From: Tagetes erecta | Lineage: Eukaryota > Streptophyta > Magnoliopsida > Asterales > Asteraceae | Length of the DNA stretch: 64,000 nt | NCBI GenBank assembly: GCA_030867185.1 | Contig: CM061489.1 | Span: forward strand, 47,071,405 to 47,135,404 | Direction: 5' to 3' | Part shown: piece after piece, positions 43,290 through 55,155 of the stretch | How the letters are laid out: each line of letters opens with the position of its first letter | How positions within the stretch are numbered: the stretch's first letter is position 1 | The notes under the pieces: model-generated | The model's database searches: none | Told to the model about the DNA's origin: nothing | What the model saw: only the letters and a program-made list of their open reading frames with translations | Position numbers and translations under genes: made by a program

Positions 43290-45130
43290 CTAGGTAGATG
43301 CGGCAAGCTCGCGCGTTGCGCGAGCTTAATTTATATACATACCATCTTCGATTAATGACGCACGAACCCAATCCACCACCAGTTCAATAAAACTACCAAC
43401 GCTTGCTAACATAGTACAGAGCTTACATGCACTATATAGTACATATTTACGGTCGATACAATCAAGTGAATCAAAGAATAGGTATGTTTAAGGTTTGTGA
43501 TTAACCGGTAAATGATTCATGGTTAAACAGATTCACATAACAAAACATTAAAGTTTCACAAAACAAAACATTAAGCAAAAGAGAATCCAAGAAAATAATC
43601 ATGAATTTGCTCCGCTACAATATATCTAATTCATTAAGATAAATATTAGCAAGTAAAGACCTAAAAAAACAAAAAAATTTCCAGGTAGCTCAATGTGTTT
43701 TATGTTAATGTAAAATAGAAGCTTCAATGCCCGGGTTTCCGAATAATCGAATAAGCAAAACGATAATCAAAATGGTTATAACGGGGCTCAAAACACTCGT
43801 CACTGTCCATTAAACAACAATAATAAAAAAATATAAACGAACCAAAACAGAATCAATACAACAAAGCTTATGCTGGGGCTCACACCGATCCGTTGCTGCA
43901 GTGGTGTTAGAGGCACAAACCTCCATCCACCAAAGTTGCCACGCCAATGGAACATCACTTATGGATTAACGCGACATCATCACAGCCCCATGTTACTCAT
44001 CACGGCCAAAAAAACAACAATGATCAAATTCCAATACCAACGGCCACAACAGTAACCAGTGTGAAATCACCCCATACGTATTTTCTTATCTCCTACAGTT
44101 TCAGAACCTGATGGCTCAGAAGGTGAAAACTCTCTTCCAAACACACAACCCATTTATCACTAACTTTCATTTCTTATGAGACCCTGAAAAACAAACAAAT
44201 GAAATTGACCATCAATTTCATATTTTTTTTAATAAAAAAACACTAACTTTTTCACCAAGAAAACCACGGGATGTAAAGATCATTCAATCGAATGAAACCC
44301 AGAACTTATATTGGTCAAACATGAACAAATAATATGAATCGAAGCAAGAAAGTGGAATTGAGCTGGTTTAACCACTGTTTTTTTTAAACCCATGTATCAG
44401 CATCATCAACCAAAGACTTGACCCAACAAATGGGTTTCATCCAATCGCCATCATAGCAACCATCACTGGTCACAATCAACAACCATCAAAATCTACCCAT
44501 TTTACTGCACAACATCACAGATCTACATCACAACCTGAATTTAGTTTCACCCACAACGACACAAATTTGGAAATATAGATCATCAACCGGGTTTAACTTA
44601 GTTGTACCCACCACCATCGTCACTAACATCCACTGGTAAACTGAAAGCCACACCTACCCAAGGAACGGCAACCATCTCCGGCCGTTAAGGCCAGAAACGA
44701 CCACATGCAAGCCGATGGTCACACGGAACCAAGGATCAGCAACTTTCTACCAGTGAAATAGAGAAGGGCACACCAAACCCCCTTGTCAATGCCACTATCA
44801 GCGTTCGAAAACACCGTTAATGGCGGCGATGGTGGTAAGCAGCCAAAAACAAAGTATGCAAACCGGAAACACCAAACCCTCTTGCCATCGTTGCCATCAA
44901 TACCCCGCCTGCATACAGCGGTGATGGCGGTGAGCAGTCGGAATAAAATCCGGTGAAACAGAGGGGCATGAAGCAAGAGATAATTCTGGAAAATGAGAGA
45001 GAAAGAAGGCTTCGTTTTTATACTCAAGAAGAAAACGCCTGAAAACCCGCTTTTGTCCTCACGGTCTATCCGTGAAATGTCAAAAGTGCCCATTTTACTG
45101 TTCAAAATCGTTTGTTAATCAATATAAAGG
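43290..45130 (-). mobile_element. Helitron-like element with perfect terminal hairpin
   Basis: The minus-strand 3' end has AAGCTCGCGC, loop AAC, GCGCGAGCTT (perfect 10-bp stem, 43305-43327), then GCCGCATCTAC and CTAG before a T. The body is GC-richer than its surroundings at 44400-45100 and includes a 128-codon minus-strand frame with no recognisable family. The 5' end is uncertain; a candidate start TCTCCTTTATATTG lies near 45134. Confidence 0.55.
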
Positions 45131-46393
45131 AGAATATTTACTTGATTATGGATATAGACCTAACTATACAATTCTTATGCTAATGGTATTGTCCCAGTAC
45201 ATAAATTCCTCATGTTGAGTTAAAGACTAAGAATTTATTTAAAAAATTTAAGATGTTGGTTTAAAATTAAAAACTCCATTGAGCATTACTGGATAAAGAA
45301 ATGCTTTTTGTCGACTTTAGTCGTTTTAATCTGATTTAGGTCCCGGGCAGACAATTTTGGATGTTTCAAATCAGTTTTAGTTGTTAGAAAATGTTAGCCA
45401 GAACTTCGCTTGAGCGCCTTGATGGCTGCAAAACGGTTTGGTTGGAATCTCTCACTTGGCACCTTTGACTACTATGATTAGTTGTAATTATTATGAGTTC
45501 AACTATGCTACTTCGTCTAATACATGTTATTTTGAGGGGTGAAAATGTATGGAGTAACATATTGGATCATGAGTTCATATATTATAACTAGCAGGTAATG
45601 GATCAGAGTAACTATTCTTCATGAGGAAGAATAAACGTAAAAAAACAAAAGAAAGTCGATTAACATACTTCTAAAATTTGGTGGAGCTAAAAAAATGATT
45701 CGTATTAGAATGTGGTTGGTGGCTTGTGATTAACACATGTGTTCATGATCATATCGTCCAATTTATTGATATAATCAAGAGGGATAATTAACTATTAGAA
45801 GATTTAAAATAATCAGACCTGAAACTAAAACTCATCGACATGGAATAGGTACCTGATAGCTGACTCTTACTAGCAAAATTTGAGCTCTGTATTTAATGTT
45901 TCAATAGACCCGGCCAACACAGATGTTGGCCTTGCAGAAATTGGAGTGCAGAACTTTTACAAGCAAAATGAAGCCCACGTAGATCATCATTTTTGTTCCA
46001 TGGCTTTCACTTTGTGGATCAACAAATATGATAAAAAAAAATCTTGCCATTGCCGCGACATACTGCAGATTATGTTAATTATCATGTTAGGAACATACAT
46101 TGGTTTGAACTATTGAATATTTTTATGAAGGTGCATCCAATAATTTTCAACAATATTAAAAATCAAAATACTAAAAAACGATGAAAGATATATTATAGAA
46201 TTCTGGAGGAACAAACCTGAGATCAAGGAAGACGAGGCTAGGTAGATTTGAAAACATTTAGCTGCTGAATTGAAAGAATCTAAAACGCTACAAAAATGCT
46301 TATCAAGACTGAAAGCCATAATCATCTCCAATAACCCCTTCAAGGGAAAATCCTGTGAAACAAATTTGCAATATTTTTTTACCAAACTGCTCA
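45131..46393. other. Intergenic region downstream of PPR gene
   Basis: No gene assigned. Two short frames (plus 45880-46116, minus 46110-46394) show no known motif. The minus-strand one begins at the PPR stop codon and is best read as 3' untranslated sequence. Confidence 0.45.
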
Positions 46394-48460
46394 TTAAGCC
46401 ATTCTTCTATGATCCAAGAGTTCAAATTTAAAAGGGACTGATGGATTCATTTCATTAAGACGATCAGCTGCCCATTTCCTAAACCTCTCATGTTTATATT
46501 CATGAAATGCATCAAAAACTCTAATCAACATAGATGCAGTTGGTTCAAATGGCATTTGCTTAACAAAGTTCTCTAGTTCGCCAATGTATCCGTACCTGCC
46601 ATAAAGCTCTATCATGGTCTCATAATGCTCCAAACGTGGTATGACACAATACTCTTTACTCATTATATCAAAATACTCCCTGCCCAATTCAACACGACCC
46701 TCACGTATGCAAGCAAGCAAGACTCCTTGAAATGTGGTACTATCTGGTTTCAACCCTTCACTCTTCAGCATCTCAAAAAGATCAATAGCCACATCACCCC
46801 TTAAATTGTGATAACAACCCAATATCATAGAGTTATAAAGAATCAAATCACGTGAAGTGGTTTCTTTAAAAACTGTGAGTGCATACATGAGACAACGACA
46901 TTTGGAGTAAGCATCAACCAAGGCTCCTTTCATAACAATATCCATATTATAACCGTTTCTTACCAAAAATCCGTGAATCTGTTTACATGGATCAAGTGTA
47001 AAAATATTTGCACAAGCAGCTAATATAGTTGCAAGAGTGTGCTTGTTAGGTGGGGTCTCTTCCAGCATTTTCCAAATTACCATCATCATTTCCTCGCTTC
47101 TTTTGTGACAAGAATGACTTGTTAATATTGAATTCCAAGATACGACATCTCGTAAATGGCTCATTTGATAAAACCAAGCTCTGCAACTTCTCAAGTGACC
47201 ACATTTTCCATACATATTAAGAAGACCGTTACCAACAAATAAATTAGAGTTTAGATGATGCCTGTACACATAACCATGAACCTGTTTCCCTAGTTCAACA
47301 TCCAAAAGGCCAGCAGAAATTGTCAAAATTAACCCTATTGTAACATGGTCAATGGAGATATTTGTTGTGGATACTAGATGGACAATTTCTAAGGCCTCTT
47401 CCCAGTTGTAATTGCGTATGTAGCCAGCCAGCATGGCGTTATACGAAACGATGTTTCTCTCAGGCATCTCGTTGAAGAGTTCCCTTGCCTCTTTGATTCT
47501 TCCATTTGTTGCATATGCTGTGACCATTGAAGTCCAGTTAAACAAATCTTTAGCGTTCGGCTGGTTAAAGACGTTGTGAGCACTTTGTAAATCTCCGTGT
47601 TTAGAATACATATCAATGAGAGATCCTGAAACTACCAAAGTGTCTACAAGATTTATTTTGATAGCAAAAGCATGTATTTGCATCCCCTCATTGAAGATGG
47701 AAATCCTTGAGCAAGCACAAAGAGCATTCGATACTGTAAAGCTTAACGGCATAACGTCATTCAATCTAACCATTTCAAAAAACAAAACCACTGCCTCCTT
47801 CTCTTGCCCCATGTCATAATGCCTCCTAATAACCACATTCCATGAAACCTCATTCGGACAACTAATATCATCAAACATTCTTCTGGCATCACTTAACAAT
47901 CCAGCTTTCCCATAAACATCAACAATCGAACTCGCGATAATCACATTCCCAGAAAAGCCATACTTCACAATGACTCCATGTATTCCCATGGCAAAATGAA
48001 CTTCCAAAAGTGAACCACAACACCCCAAAACACTAGCGAAACTAACTTCATTCCATAAAAACCCCTCTCTCTTCATATCCAAGAAAACGCTCAAAGCTTC
48101 ATCTGCCAACCCATTAAGCGAATACGCTGAAATCAAAGCATTCCAGGACCCACCATCTCTTTGAGGCATTTCATCAAACAGTCCCCGGGCATCATCCAGA
48201 CACGCACATTTACCATAAGCCTCGATCGCCCTGTTGAGTAAAAAGACAGGTGGTGTTGGATTGAAGGTTAATAGATGAGATTCGAGTTTACGGGTTTCGA
48301 TGATGGCACGTTTTGCCGCACACAGTTTGAAGAGGGAAGCGTAGAGAGAGATGTCGACGGGAACAGTTGACTCGAATAAGATGGACACTGCTTTGGATAG
48401 GCTGTTAAGTTTGAGATGAGCGAGGACTTTGTTAGTTAAGTTTTTGACAGTGGCTCCCAT
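46394..48460 (-). CDS. PLS-class pentatricopeptide repeat protein, At3g26540-like
   Basis: An intact frame of 688 codons from ATG at 48458-48460. PPR proteins bind single-stranded organellar RNA and act in editing, splicing or stability in mitochondria or plastids. The chain is made of P, L and S type repeats from about residue 60 to 640, with recurring GLFDEMPQRDGGSWNALISA, SSIVDVYGKAGLLSDARRMF, GSLIDMYSKHGDL, RELFNEMPERNIVSYNAMLA and GALVDAYSKCR. No complete E or DYW domain follows; the chain ends EHYETMIELYGRYGY...ADRLNEMNPS...RRMA. Length, order and the start region (LSKAVSILFES, LESHLLTFNPTPP, FLLNRAIEAYGKC) resemble Arabidopsis At3g26540 (about 700 aa), so orthology is likely. It is intronless like most PPR genes. 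The frame stays open 10 codons upstream without an ATG, and a CAG just before GATCTTG could be a splice acceptor of a 5' UTR intron. It is the only gene in the window that looks functional. Its RNA target and compartment cannot be read from the sequence. Confidence 0.93.
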   Translation of the reverse strand: MGATVKNLTNKVLAHLKLNSLSKAVSILFESTVPVDISLYASLFKLCAAKRAIIETRKLESHLLTFNPTPPVFLLNRAIEAYGKCACLDDARGLFDEMPQRDGGSWNALISAYSLNGLADEALSVFLDMKREGFLWNEVSFASVLGCCGSLLEVHFAMGIHGVIVKYGFSGNVIIASSIVDVYGKAGLLSDARRMFDDISCPNEVSWNVVIRRHYDMGQEKEAVVLFFEMVRLNDVMPLSFTVSNALCACSRISIFNEGMQIHAFAIKINLVDTLVVSGSLIDMYSKHGDLQSAHNVFNQPNAKDLFNWTSMVTAYATNGRIKEARELFNEMPERNIVSYNAMLAGYIRNYNWEEALEIVHLVSTTNISIDHVTIGLILTISAGLLDVELGKQVHGYVYRHHLNSNLFVGNGLLNMYGKCGHLRSCRAWFYQMSHLRDVVSWNSILTSHSCHKRSEEMMMVIWKMLEETPPNKHTLATILAACANIFTLDPCKQIHGFLVRNGYNMDIVMKGALVDAYSKCRCLMYALTVFKETTSRDLILYNSMILGCYHNLRGDVAIDLFEMLKSEGLKPDSTTFQGVLLACIREGRVELGREYFDIMSKEYCVIPRLEHYETMIELYGRYGYIGELENFVKQMPFEPTASMLIRVFDAFHEYKHERFRKWAADRLNEMNPSVPFKFELLDHRRMA

Positions 48461-49343
48461 GAAAGAAACAAGATCCTGCCGGCAAATCAAACATATGCAC
48501 CAAGATAATAATGTTAGAAAATAAATATTAAGATCTCAATCTAATTTTCCTATTAAATTCGAGTTCGGACCGGGCCCGGGCCCGGGCCCTAGCCATTATA
48601 TAGACACATATAAAAAAGCCCGGAAATGACCAAAAGAATGCATTCGGTTGTAGCCATTATTTGATCATGAACTTGATTTGATATTGAACACAAACCTGAT
48701 TTAAAGTGTTTAACCATAAAACATGTTCTATATTTTTTTAAAGATCATAAACTTGATTTGATTATTCATTATTCTTAACATATATAAAGTTCAAACCATC
48801 AACAATATCTTTTCAATATTGAATGAGATAATCTAATTTTTTTTAAAATACATTTATATCTTTTTAAATTAACAAACCTATTTTAAAATCACAGCTCAAA
48901 CATTCAAACATATCTTATGTATTCTTGGTTGTTGGCTTCCAGTTACTGTTATTCCAGACTTCCAGTATCCATTGAATCGATCATCCATTCATTCTGCAAA
49001 AGAAATAAAAGGTAAATAATTTAATAGTTCTAACATTAGTTGTGTTGAAGAAGTTGCTGTTTTTGATGATCTTCAATTTGTTTAAAAGTTTGATTGATGT
49101 TTACTTTGATAAATGGATGAAAAAAGCTTTCTAGAGTTAATATTGTCTTATACACAACATCAGGAGTTCATGATTTATAAAGCAATGAACTTTCATAATA
49201 AATAAAGATTTTGCATAACATTCAAGAATCATGAATATGAAACTCATTTGTGTTGTTTTAATTTTTTGACAAAGGGGCACTTGAACTAGAAAAAACAGAA
49301 ATTTGCTGCAAAACACTAGTTTTGACTTTTAGGAGTCAAACAT
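48461..49343. promoter_or_regulatory. Upstream region of the PPR gene
   Basis: It includes 5' untranslated sequence and presumed promoter. A GC-only palindromic tract lies at 48570-48589 (alternating GGG and CCC), about 110 bp before the ATG in transcription direction. GGGCCC-type motifs are common near start sites of plant housekeeping genes, but function here is inference. No clear TATA box is assigned. Confidence 0.4.
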
Positions 49344-49432
49344 GTTTGTATTTCCTATTGTTATGTGCCTAATATTTGTGCAAAACACTAGTTGACTTTC
49401 AGAAGTCAAACCTGTTTGTATTTCCTATTTGT
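49344..49432 (+). repeat. Tandem duplicate flanking the 49433 LTR
   Basis: 'gtttgtatttcctattgtta' followed by 'tgtgcctaa' and 'caaaacactag' units occurs at 49344-49373 in full, and again from 49417 where it is broken by the LTR. The second copy resumes at 54410 ('tattgttatgtgcctaa'). The first copy thus shows the uninterrupted target. Confidence 0.75.
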
Positions 49433-50503
49433 CACACCCTCAAATTTCCACAAACGGGGTATCCGTTAGGCATGTGATATACCAGGATCTCAAGCCATTA
49501 ATTACAGTTAACACCGACTCAACACTTAACGAAATGTTTAATTTAGGGAATAAAACGAAATTCAGAGTTTAAATATTAAAACAACGTTTAGCGGAAGCAT
49601 AAATAAATTCGGTACGCAAAATCGTGCGCACAAAATAATAAACCAAGTCTTTGAAACAGTCCAAAGGACGACCTAATGCATGCATGTCCTACTCGTGCTC
49701 GTGCTCATTAATTACCTAAGAAAACATACTAAATCGGTCAACACATAATGTTGGTAAGTTCAATGAGATTTGTACATAAATAAAAAGTACCGTTTATAAC
49801 ATAGATAAACAAATTTTATTTTATTAGGGGGTTTGCAAGACCGAATGCTTATTGCTTGTCAACACGTCGAGATGAAAGCTAAACGTTACTTTTGCCTTGT
49901 CGCCATCTAACCAGGATGACACATAACCTTTAAGGACAATTTGCACCACATGACGCCCAGTGGGTGGGGTGTCGTCACAACCCGACAATATTACTCAAAT
50001 TTCCCCGCTATGGTATATTAATCAACCTCAAACTTTTATAGGACTTGAATGTGGTTCCAATTCGTGTAAAGCACTATAAGCCCTAATAAAATTGTCATTA
50101 TAAAATCTTGCCCGTAGGCATTTATACTTTTACCAAAACTTGCCCGTAGGCATATATACTTTTACCAAACTTGCCCGTAAGCCCTACCCGAAGGTATAAA
50201 ATGCAGCCTTAGTTGGCCCCGCCCGAAGGTATAAAGCCCTACCAAAACTTTTATAGGACTTGAAAGTGGTTCGATTCTGTTCCAGATTCCCAATCAACAA
50301 CTTACAGTGCAACAGTTAATCACATAACCTAAACACGTCATTTCTAGGCATCACGCATTAACTTCATGTAACCCACACATTTATGAAATCATACATGCAT
50401 ATTATACATAACCATTGCGTTCATAATGCCCACTCAATAAGTTCTATGCAAACATACCGCACTCATGCATACATAGCCTACACATCTATGTTACCAATGT
50501 CAC

Positions 50504-52430
50504 TGATGTGTTGCAAAACACATGGATTTATAATATATATTTTACCACATTTTAATCTTATTTTATGTAAATATATTTGTTTTTTTAGTTATTTATTTTA
50601 TTTTGTCTTGGTTTTAGGTAAGTTCGAACAAAGAAGCGGATTCGGGACGAAAACAAGAAGAAAATGAAAGAAGTTTCAGCAAAAACCGAGACCCGAGCAA
50701 AAAGTTATAGCAAATTCAAGATTTTATGAAAGATGAAGACCTGATGCACGATACACCCCTCATCACTTATGAAGAGGGGTGCATCGCCCTGCCAGCTCAT
50801 CATAATTTGCACCGCCATAGCACGATACACCCTTCATCACCTAATGAAGAGGGGCGCATCGGCCTCAGACGGAAAAACCCTAAAAAATCACTATATAAAC
50901 GACATTTTGCACACTTTTAGGGTATCACCTCTTCACCTAAAAACACAAAACGGCTGGAAATCATTGAGAGGGTCTTTGGGGGTGATCATAAGTGCAAATT
51001 GGTGTGGATTCAAGCTTTGATAGGTATTTTGATCTTTGATCTTGAAGAATTGAAGAATCTCTTTGAAGATCTTGAGGTTTTTGATGGATTGAAGACCAAA
51101 AGTTGTTGATTTGAAGATTGGAGTGGAAGATCTAGTAGATCAAAGCTTTGATTTGAAGATTGGTGGCCAATTCGGGTGTGATCCACTCTTCTTTGTGCAT
51201 TTTTATTTGATTTTCATAGTTGTTGTTGACATGATGCTAGATCTAAACATATTTGGGTTGGATTTGGTATTTTTGATGATGATTGGCTAGATTTAGTATG
51301 ACTATTTAGGCATTATGGATGATTGATGATGATATGATGACTTTTGGTTTATTTTGATATGTTGGATGGATGTTCTATGTGAGAAAATTGGTTTATGGTG
51401 ATCTTGTATGCAATATGTGTGTTGACTTTATGATTCATGTTGAGATCTTGACTTGATTGTGGATAGTATTATCTTGATTTGATAACTTGATAATAAAGTT
51501 CGCATTTTTGGTGTTTAGTCCACTAGATTAAATCATCATTTGGGTAGATCTAGGAATAGATACTCATAAGTTAAGATTGATTGGTGGATTTGAGCCGATG
51601 TGCTAGCCGGATTCATTGCCGGAAGGTGAGGGTTTGTAGATTTCATTCTTTTGTTAGTTGGTTTGGGTTAAAATACTACGGGAGTAGGTTTTGCTTAATA
51701 AAAACTATCAACTTGTGTTATCTAGTCTTGATTTATCATAAACCAATTGATCCTGCTATTTTAGTTTACTGATTGAGTCAGTTTCTAGGATAAATGGACT
51801 TGTAAACCGAGAGACGAGCCAGTTTAGGATCTCTTAGACATCCGGGAGTGATTTGTAGACATTCCTCACGCCGTGAGCTTCACATATTTATTTTAGGACT
51901 TTCTATCACCCACAAGACCTTAATAGTAGGTACTGATGTGTTAGATTGTTTTGAGTAGATATGTTCTCAGATCCGGTGCCGACATATCTAGAAAGCCAAG
52001 AGTTGTCAGATTATCATCAGGATTCCCGCCTAAGTAGTCATCACTCCACCCATAGTTCTCTTTTAGCTTATTTCCGTCTTTAGTTTCCATTTTTAGTTAA
52101 GTTTTTATCCTTAGTTTATTTTAGATCATTTTCCTTAGTCTAAATTTTATTTTTAGGATAATTTTAGGTAGTTTGTCTTTTGCTTGTTTAATCCGTCTTT
52201 ATAATTAAAAATCCAAATCTCTTTAACATCGGTTAGAATTCGATAAAGATCCGGTATTAGAGGACGCCAAACTCAAATCTCTTGGGTACGATATCCGGAC
52301 TTACTTAACTTGCTACATACGACCGGTACACTTGCCAATTGTGTGAACTTGTTACGTTTTTCCACTTTATAAATTTAAAACCTGATTTTCCGATCCAAAC
52401 ATATTTTCATACACCATACGGTTCGCATCA
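50504..52430 (+). mobile_element. Solo LTR, family A/B (copy B, 1927 bp)
   Basis: Starts TGATGTGTTGC and ends GGTTCGCATCA, flanked by GTCAC at 50499-50503 and 52431-52435. It matches copy A at 9876-11803 almost throughout, including 'gatgattggctagatttagtatgactatttaggcatta'-type segments and the conserved block at 51581-51772. A TATA box (CTATATAAAC near 50890) precedes the transcript-like block 'cacttttagggtatcacctcttcacc'. No coding function. Confidence 0.87.
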
Positions 52431-53591
52431 GTCACCATATCACGAATTCATACACATATATGTGCTACAGCTATATATACATCCAAGTCCATCAATTTCT
52501 AACTAGTTCATGCAAATGTATAATTAAAGTCACACGTGTTATGACAAATTAAGACTTACTTTTGACATCCATAAATCAACCCTCATCCTGTATATACATA
52601 CGCATAGATCACATACATACACATTGCTGATTTATACTATTTGCATACATATGGGATAAAGCAGAAGTCACCTATACTTACACCTTTAGACATACCTGAA
52701 GTTACTGTTGTTATTATATACTTACTATCGTTATCCATAATCATACACATTACATGTTGCTCTGATTTTCTGCTTATACATACATCTTACTACACATACT
52801 GTAATACATACATATATGGCAGAGTACATACACCCAATCACATACATCTATACTTACACATACCACCCGCATACATACATCCATTGAAATCACATGTTGC
52901 CGTATTTTTTATACACCTATGCATACAATACACATACGCATCTCTTACAACAACATTCAGATCCATACCTCCCATATACAACATACGTACGATTCACATT
53001 CATATTTATATATTTTCGCTTACAATTTTCCGTTTTGTGCACACATGTTCAATCGCATTCGTACACATACATTTACTTAACAGTAATACATACACATCGC
53101 AGCCGCCTACACCTAACTATGAATTCTGCCAAATTTCACATACATACACATATATATTTTCACTGTTTGTGCTTACATATTTACAATACAAACACACATA
53201 CATATACTTGATGCTGCTACTCTGATCGTTTAATATACATACATACATACATTTATACACAGATACATGGTACGCATTCAAAATCCACAACACCATTCAC
53301 ATTAATCGAACAGAAAGCTTGCGACGCAGTACTTACCGATGAGAAAGAGAAAGGTCGGAGATGGTTGCTGGAAATCAGCGGCTGCTGCTTCTGGATTGAC
53401 TTCAACAGGAACGAAATCGGAGGGACGAGAGAGATTTTGTTGTGTGTTTTTGTTTGGACTTGACAGGGGCGAGGTAGAGATGAGTGAGGAAAAGACGAGA
53501 GATATGTTTGAGGGTTGTGTTGTGTGTTTTCTTTGTAACCGGCAAGAAGAAGTAGACGGTGAGGGTGGGAATTGGGATTAGGGTTGGGTTC

Positions 53592-54238
53592 AATGTTTTA
53601 AAAACTGGTTTTGTACTCATATCGGATCGGGCTTAGAAATAGTTTAACTGGTTAGACCGGGTTATATCGGATGATTTAACCGGAGCGACTATTTACCTTA
53701 TAATTATTTAAAAATACAACATCTATTCAAACGAAAATTAAAAAAAAATAATACATGATTCAATAATAAAAATAATCCAAAAGTTAACTCATAATAATCA
53801 ACGAAGTCTTTTTAAAATAAAACAGTTCAAATAGTTTATTTTTCATGTATAATACTTGCAAATACGATATTCGGGAAAAAATAAGAAAAATATTACCTCA
53901 ATTGATAAACTTTTTATGGGAAAAACTCGTACATTAATCCAGTAAAAGCTGAAACAAACAAACACGATATTGGATGCCCAAATTAACGATGGTTGGTCAC
54001 GTACCAAAGAAACAAGGTGATTGGTGATCTAAGAACTATGCTATTCTTGCAAATACTAGGTGTTTTTTTATAAAAATGGGATAAGTGAAAACCGGTTTAA
54101 TGGTTCAACCGGTTTAACCGGAAAATTTCGGTGGTATGATACACATGTCGGTTACCCATAATACCGTCCTATATCGTACCGGTAAAATGTCTGATCACCG
54201 GTTTAACCGGTCGGGTTGAACCGGTTTTTAAAACATTG
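53592..54238. mobile_element. hAT-type MITE (647 bp)
   Basis: Ends CAATGTTTTAAAAACTGGTT and, inverted, CAATGTTTTAAAAACCGGTT, flanked by the 8-bp repeat GTTGGGTT (53584-53591 and 54239-54246). An 8-bp duplication with CA..TG ends is typical of hAT elements. Sub-terminal ACCGG/CCGGT motifs are abundant, as expected for transposase binding sites (inference). No coding capacity. Confidence 0.85.
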
Positions 54239-54410
54239 GTTGGGTTATTAAATTAAAAACATACACTTTGCCCCTTATAGTTTACTAGATTATCTATTTA
54301 GTTTTTAAGTTAATAACTAGGTTTAGTAAATTACAAAAAAACCCCAAACTTTGTAAATTTACCGGACTAATGAAAGATAATTAACAGTGTTAACCTAAAA
54401 TTACGGGTTA

Positions 54411-55155
54411 TTGTTATGTGCCTAAAATGTGATCATGTAGCTTTTTTATAAACTAAAACATACTCTAACATTCATACAACTATCTCATTAGTAGAATTCT
54501 TAGAGAAATAGTATATATATATATATATATATATATTAAAACATCAAATTTTGTTATCAGTTTTATGCACATACCTGTTACATATAGATTTTTATAGCTA
54601 GCTATGTGTATGTATATATCGACCACTATATATACATGATTTTGATCTACACTAGAAAAAGAACTAGGTGACTTTGATCTCTACAAAACCTAGGCAAGGC
54701 AATTCTTGGTCACAATGGCATACTCTTGACAACATCCGGTGAAACAGAAATATATCTTATTGTTGATGCACTATAAATATCCATGCTGATTTGCGAAATA
54801 AACCTTCTTCTGCCTTTAAAAAAAACTTTATACTTGTCATCTTAGTTGTAAACCCATTGGTTATGTCCATTTTTGAAACGTTTAAAAGTCAACAATCATT
54901 CTAATAAAAAATGTGCGGTCTTAATGTTCATATGGATCAAGATTTTGCCTTTATTATGGTTGAACCTTTAATATTTTCATCTTTTCAATATCAAAAGTCT
55001 GAATGCATTGTCTATTGTTCAAAACAGAAATAAATCATAATATGTAGCATACAAATAAATCATAATATGTAGCATAGAGCTTCAATTGGATACAATTGGA
55101 TACATTGTTCTATTAATAAATAACTATTTCTTTATTTCTTTTTGTGTTAAATTAG
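54411..55155. other. Flank of the hAT transposase pseudogene
   Basis: It contains a (TA)n microsatellite at 54511-54536. The 5' terminal inverted repeat of the hAT element is expected here but was not identified. No gene. Confidence 0.4.

Larger units (their letters stand above)
49433..54410 (-). mobile_element. LTR (TGTGACAACCCG family), solo-like, with nested insertions
   Basis: On the plus strand it starts TGTCACACCCTCAAATTTCC and ends 'ttaacctaaaattacgggt'. A fragment of the same family at 2570-3258 ends ATTACGGGTTGTCACA, so the last ~6 bases are missing here. TATT is present on both sides. The target is reconstructed from the duplicate at 49344. Without the nested LTR (50504-52430) and MITE (53592-54238) it is about 2.4 kb. 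Sequence near 52440-53330 is ACATAC-rich and gives spurious long frames. Orientation follows the copia-side copy. Confidence 0.65.

Noticed and set aside
48461..48490. A longer N-terminus for the PPR gene
   Set aside because: The extra 10 codons begin at TTG, not ATG, and follow a possible splice acceptor. The first ATG is at 48458-48460.
52641..53225. 194-codon plus-strand open frame
   Set aside because: It is built on ACATAC/ATACAT simple sequence inside an LTR. Composition explains the openness and no family is recognisable.
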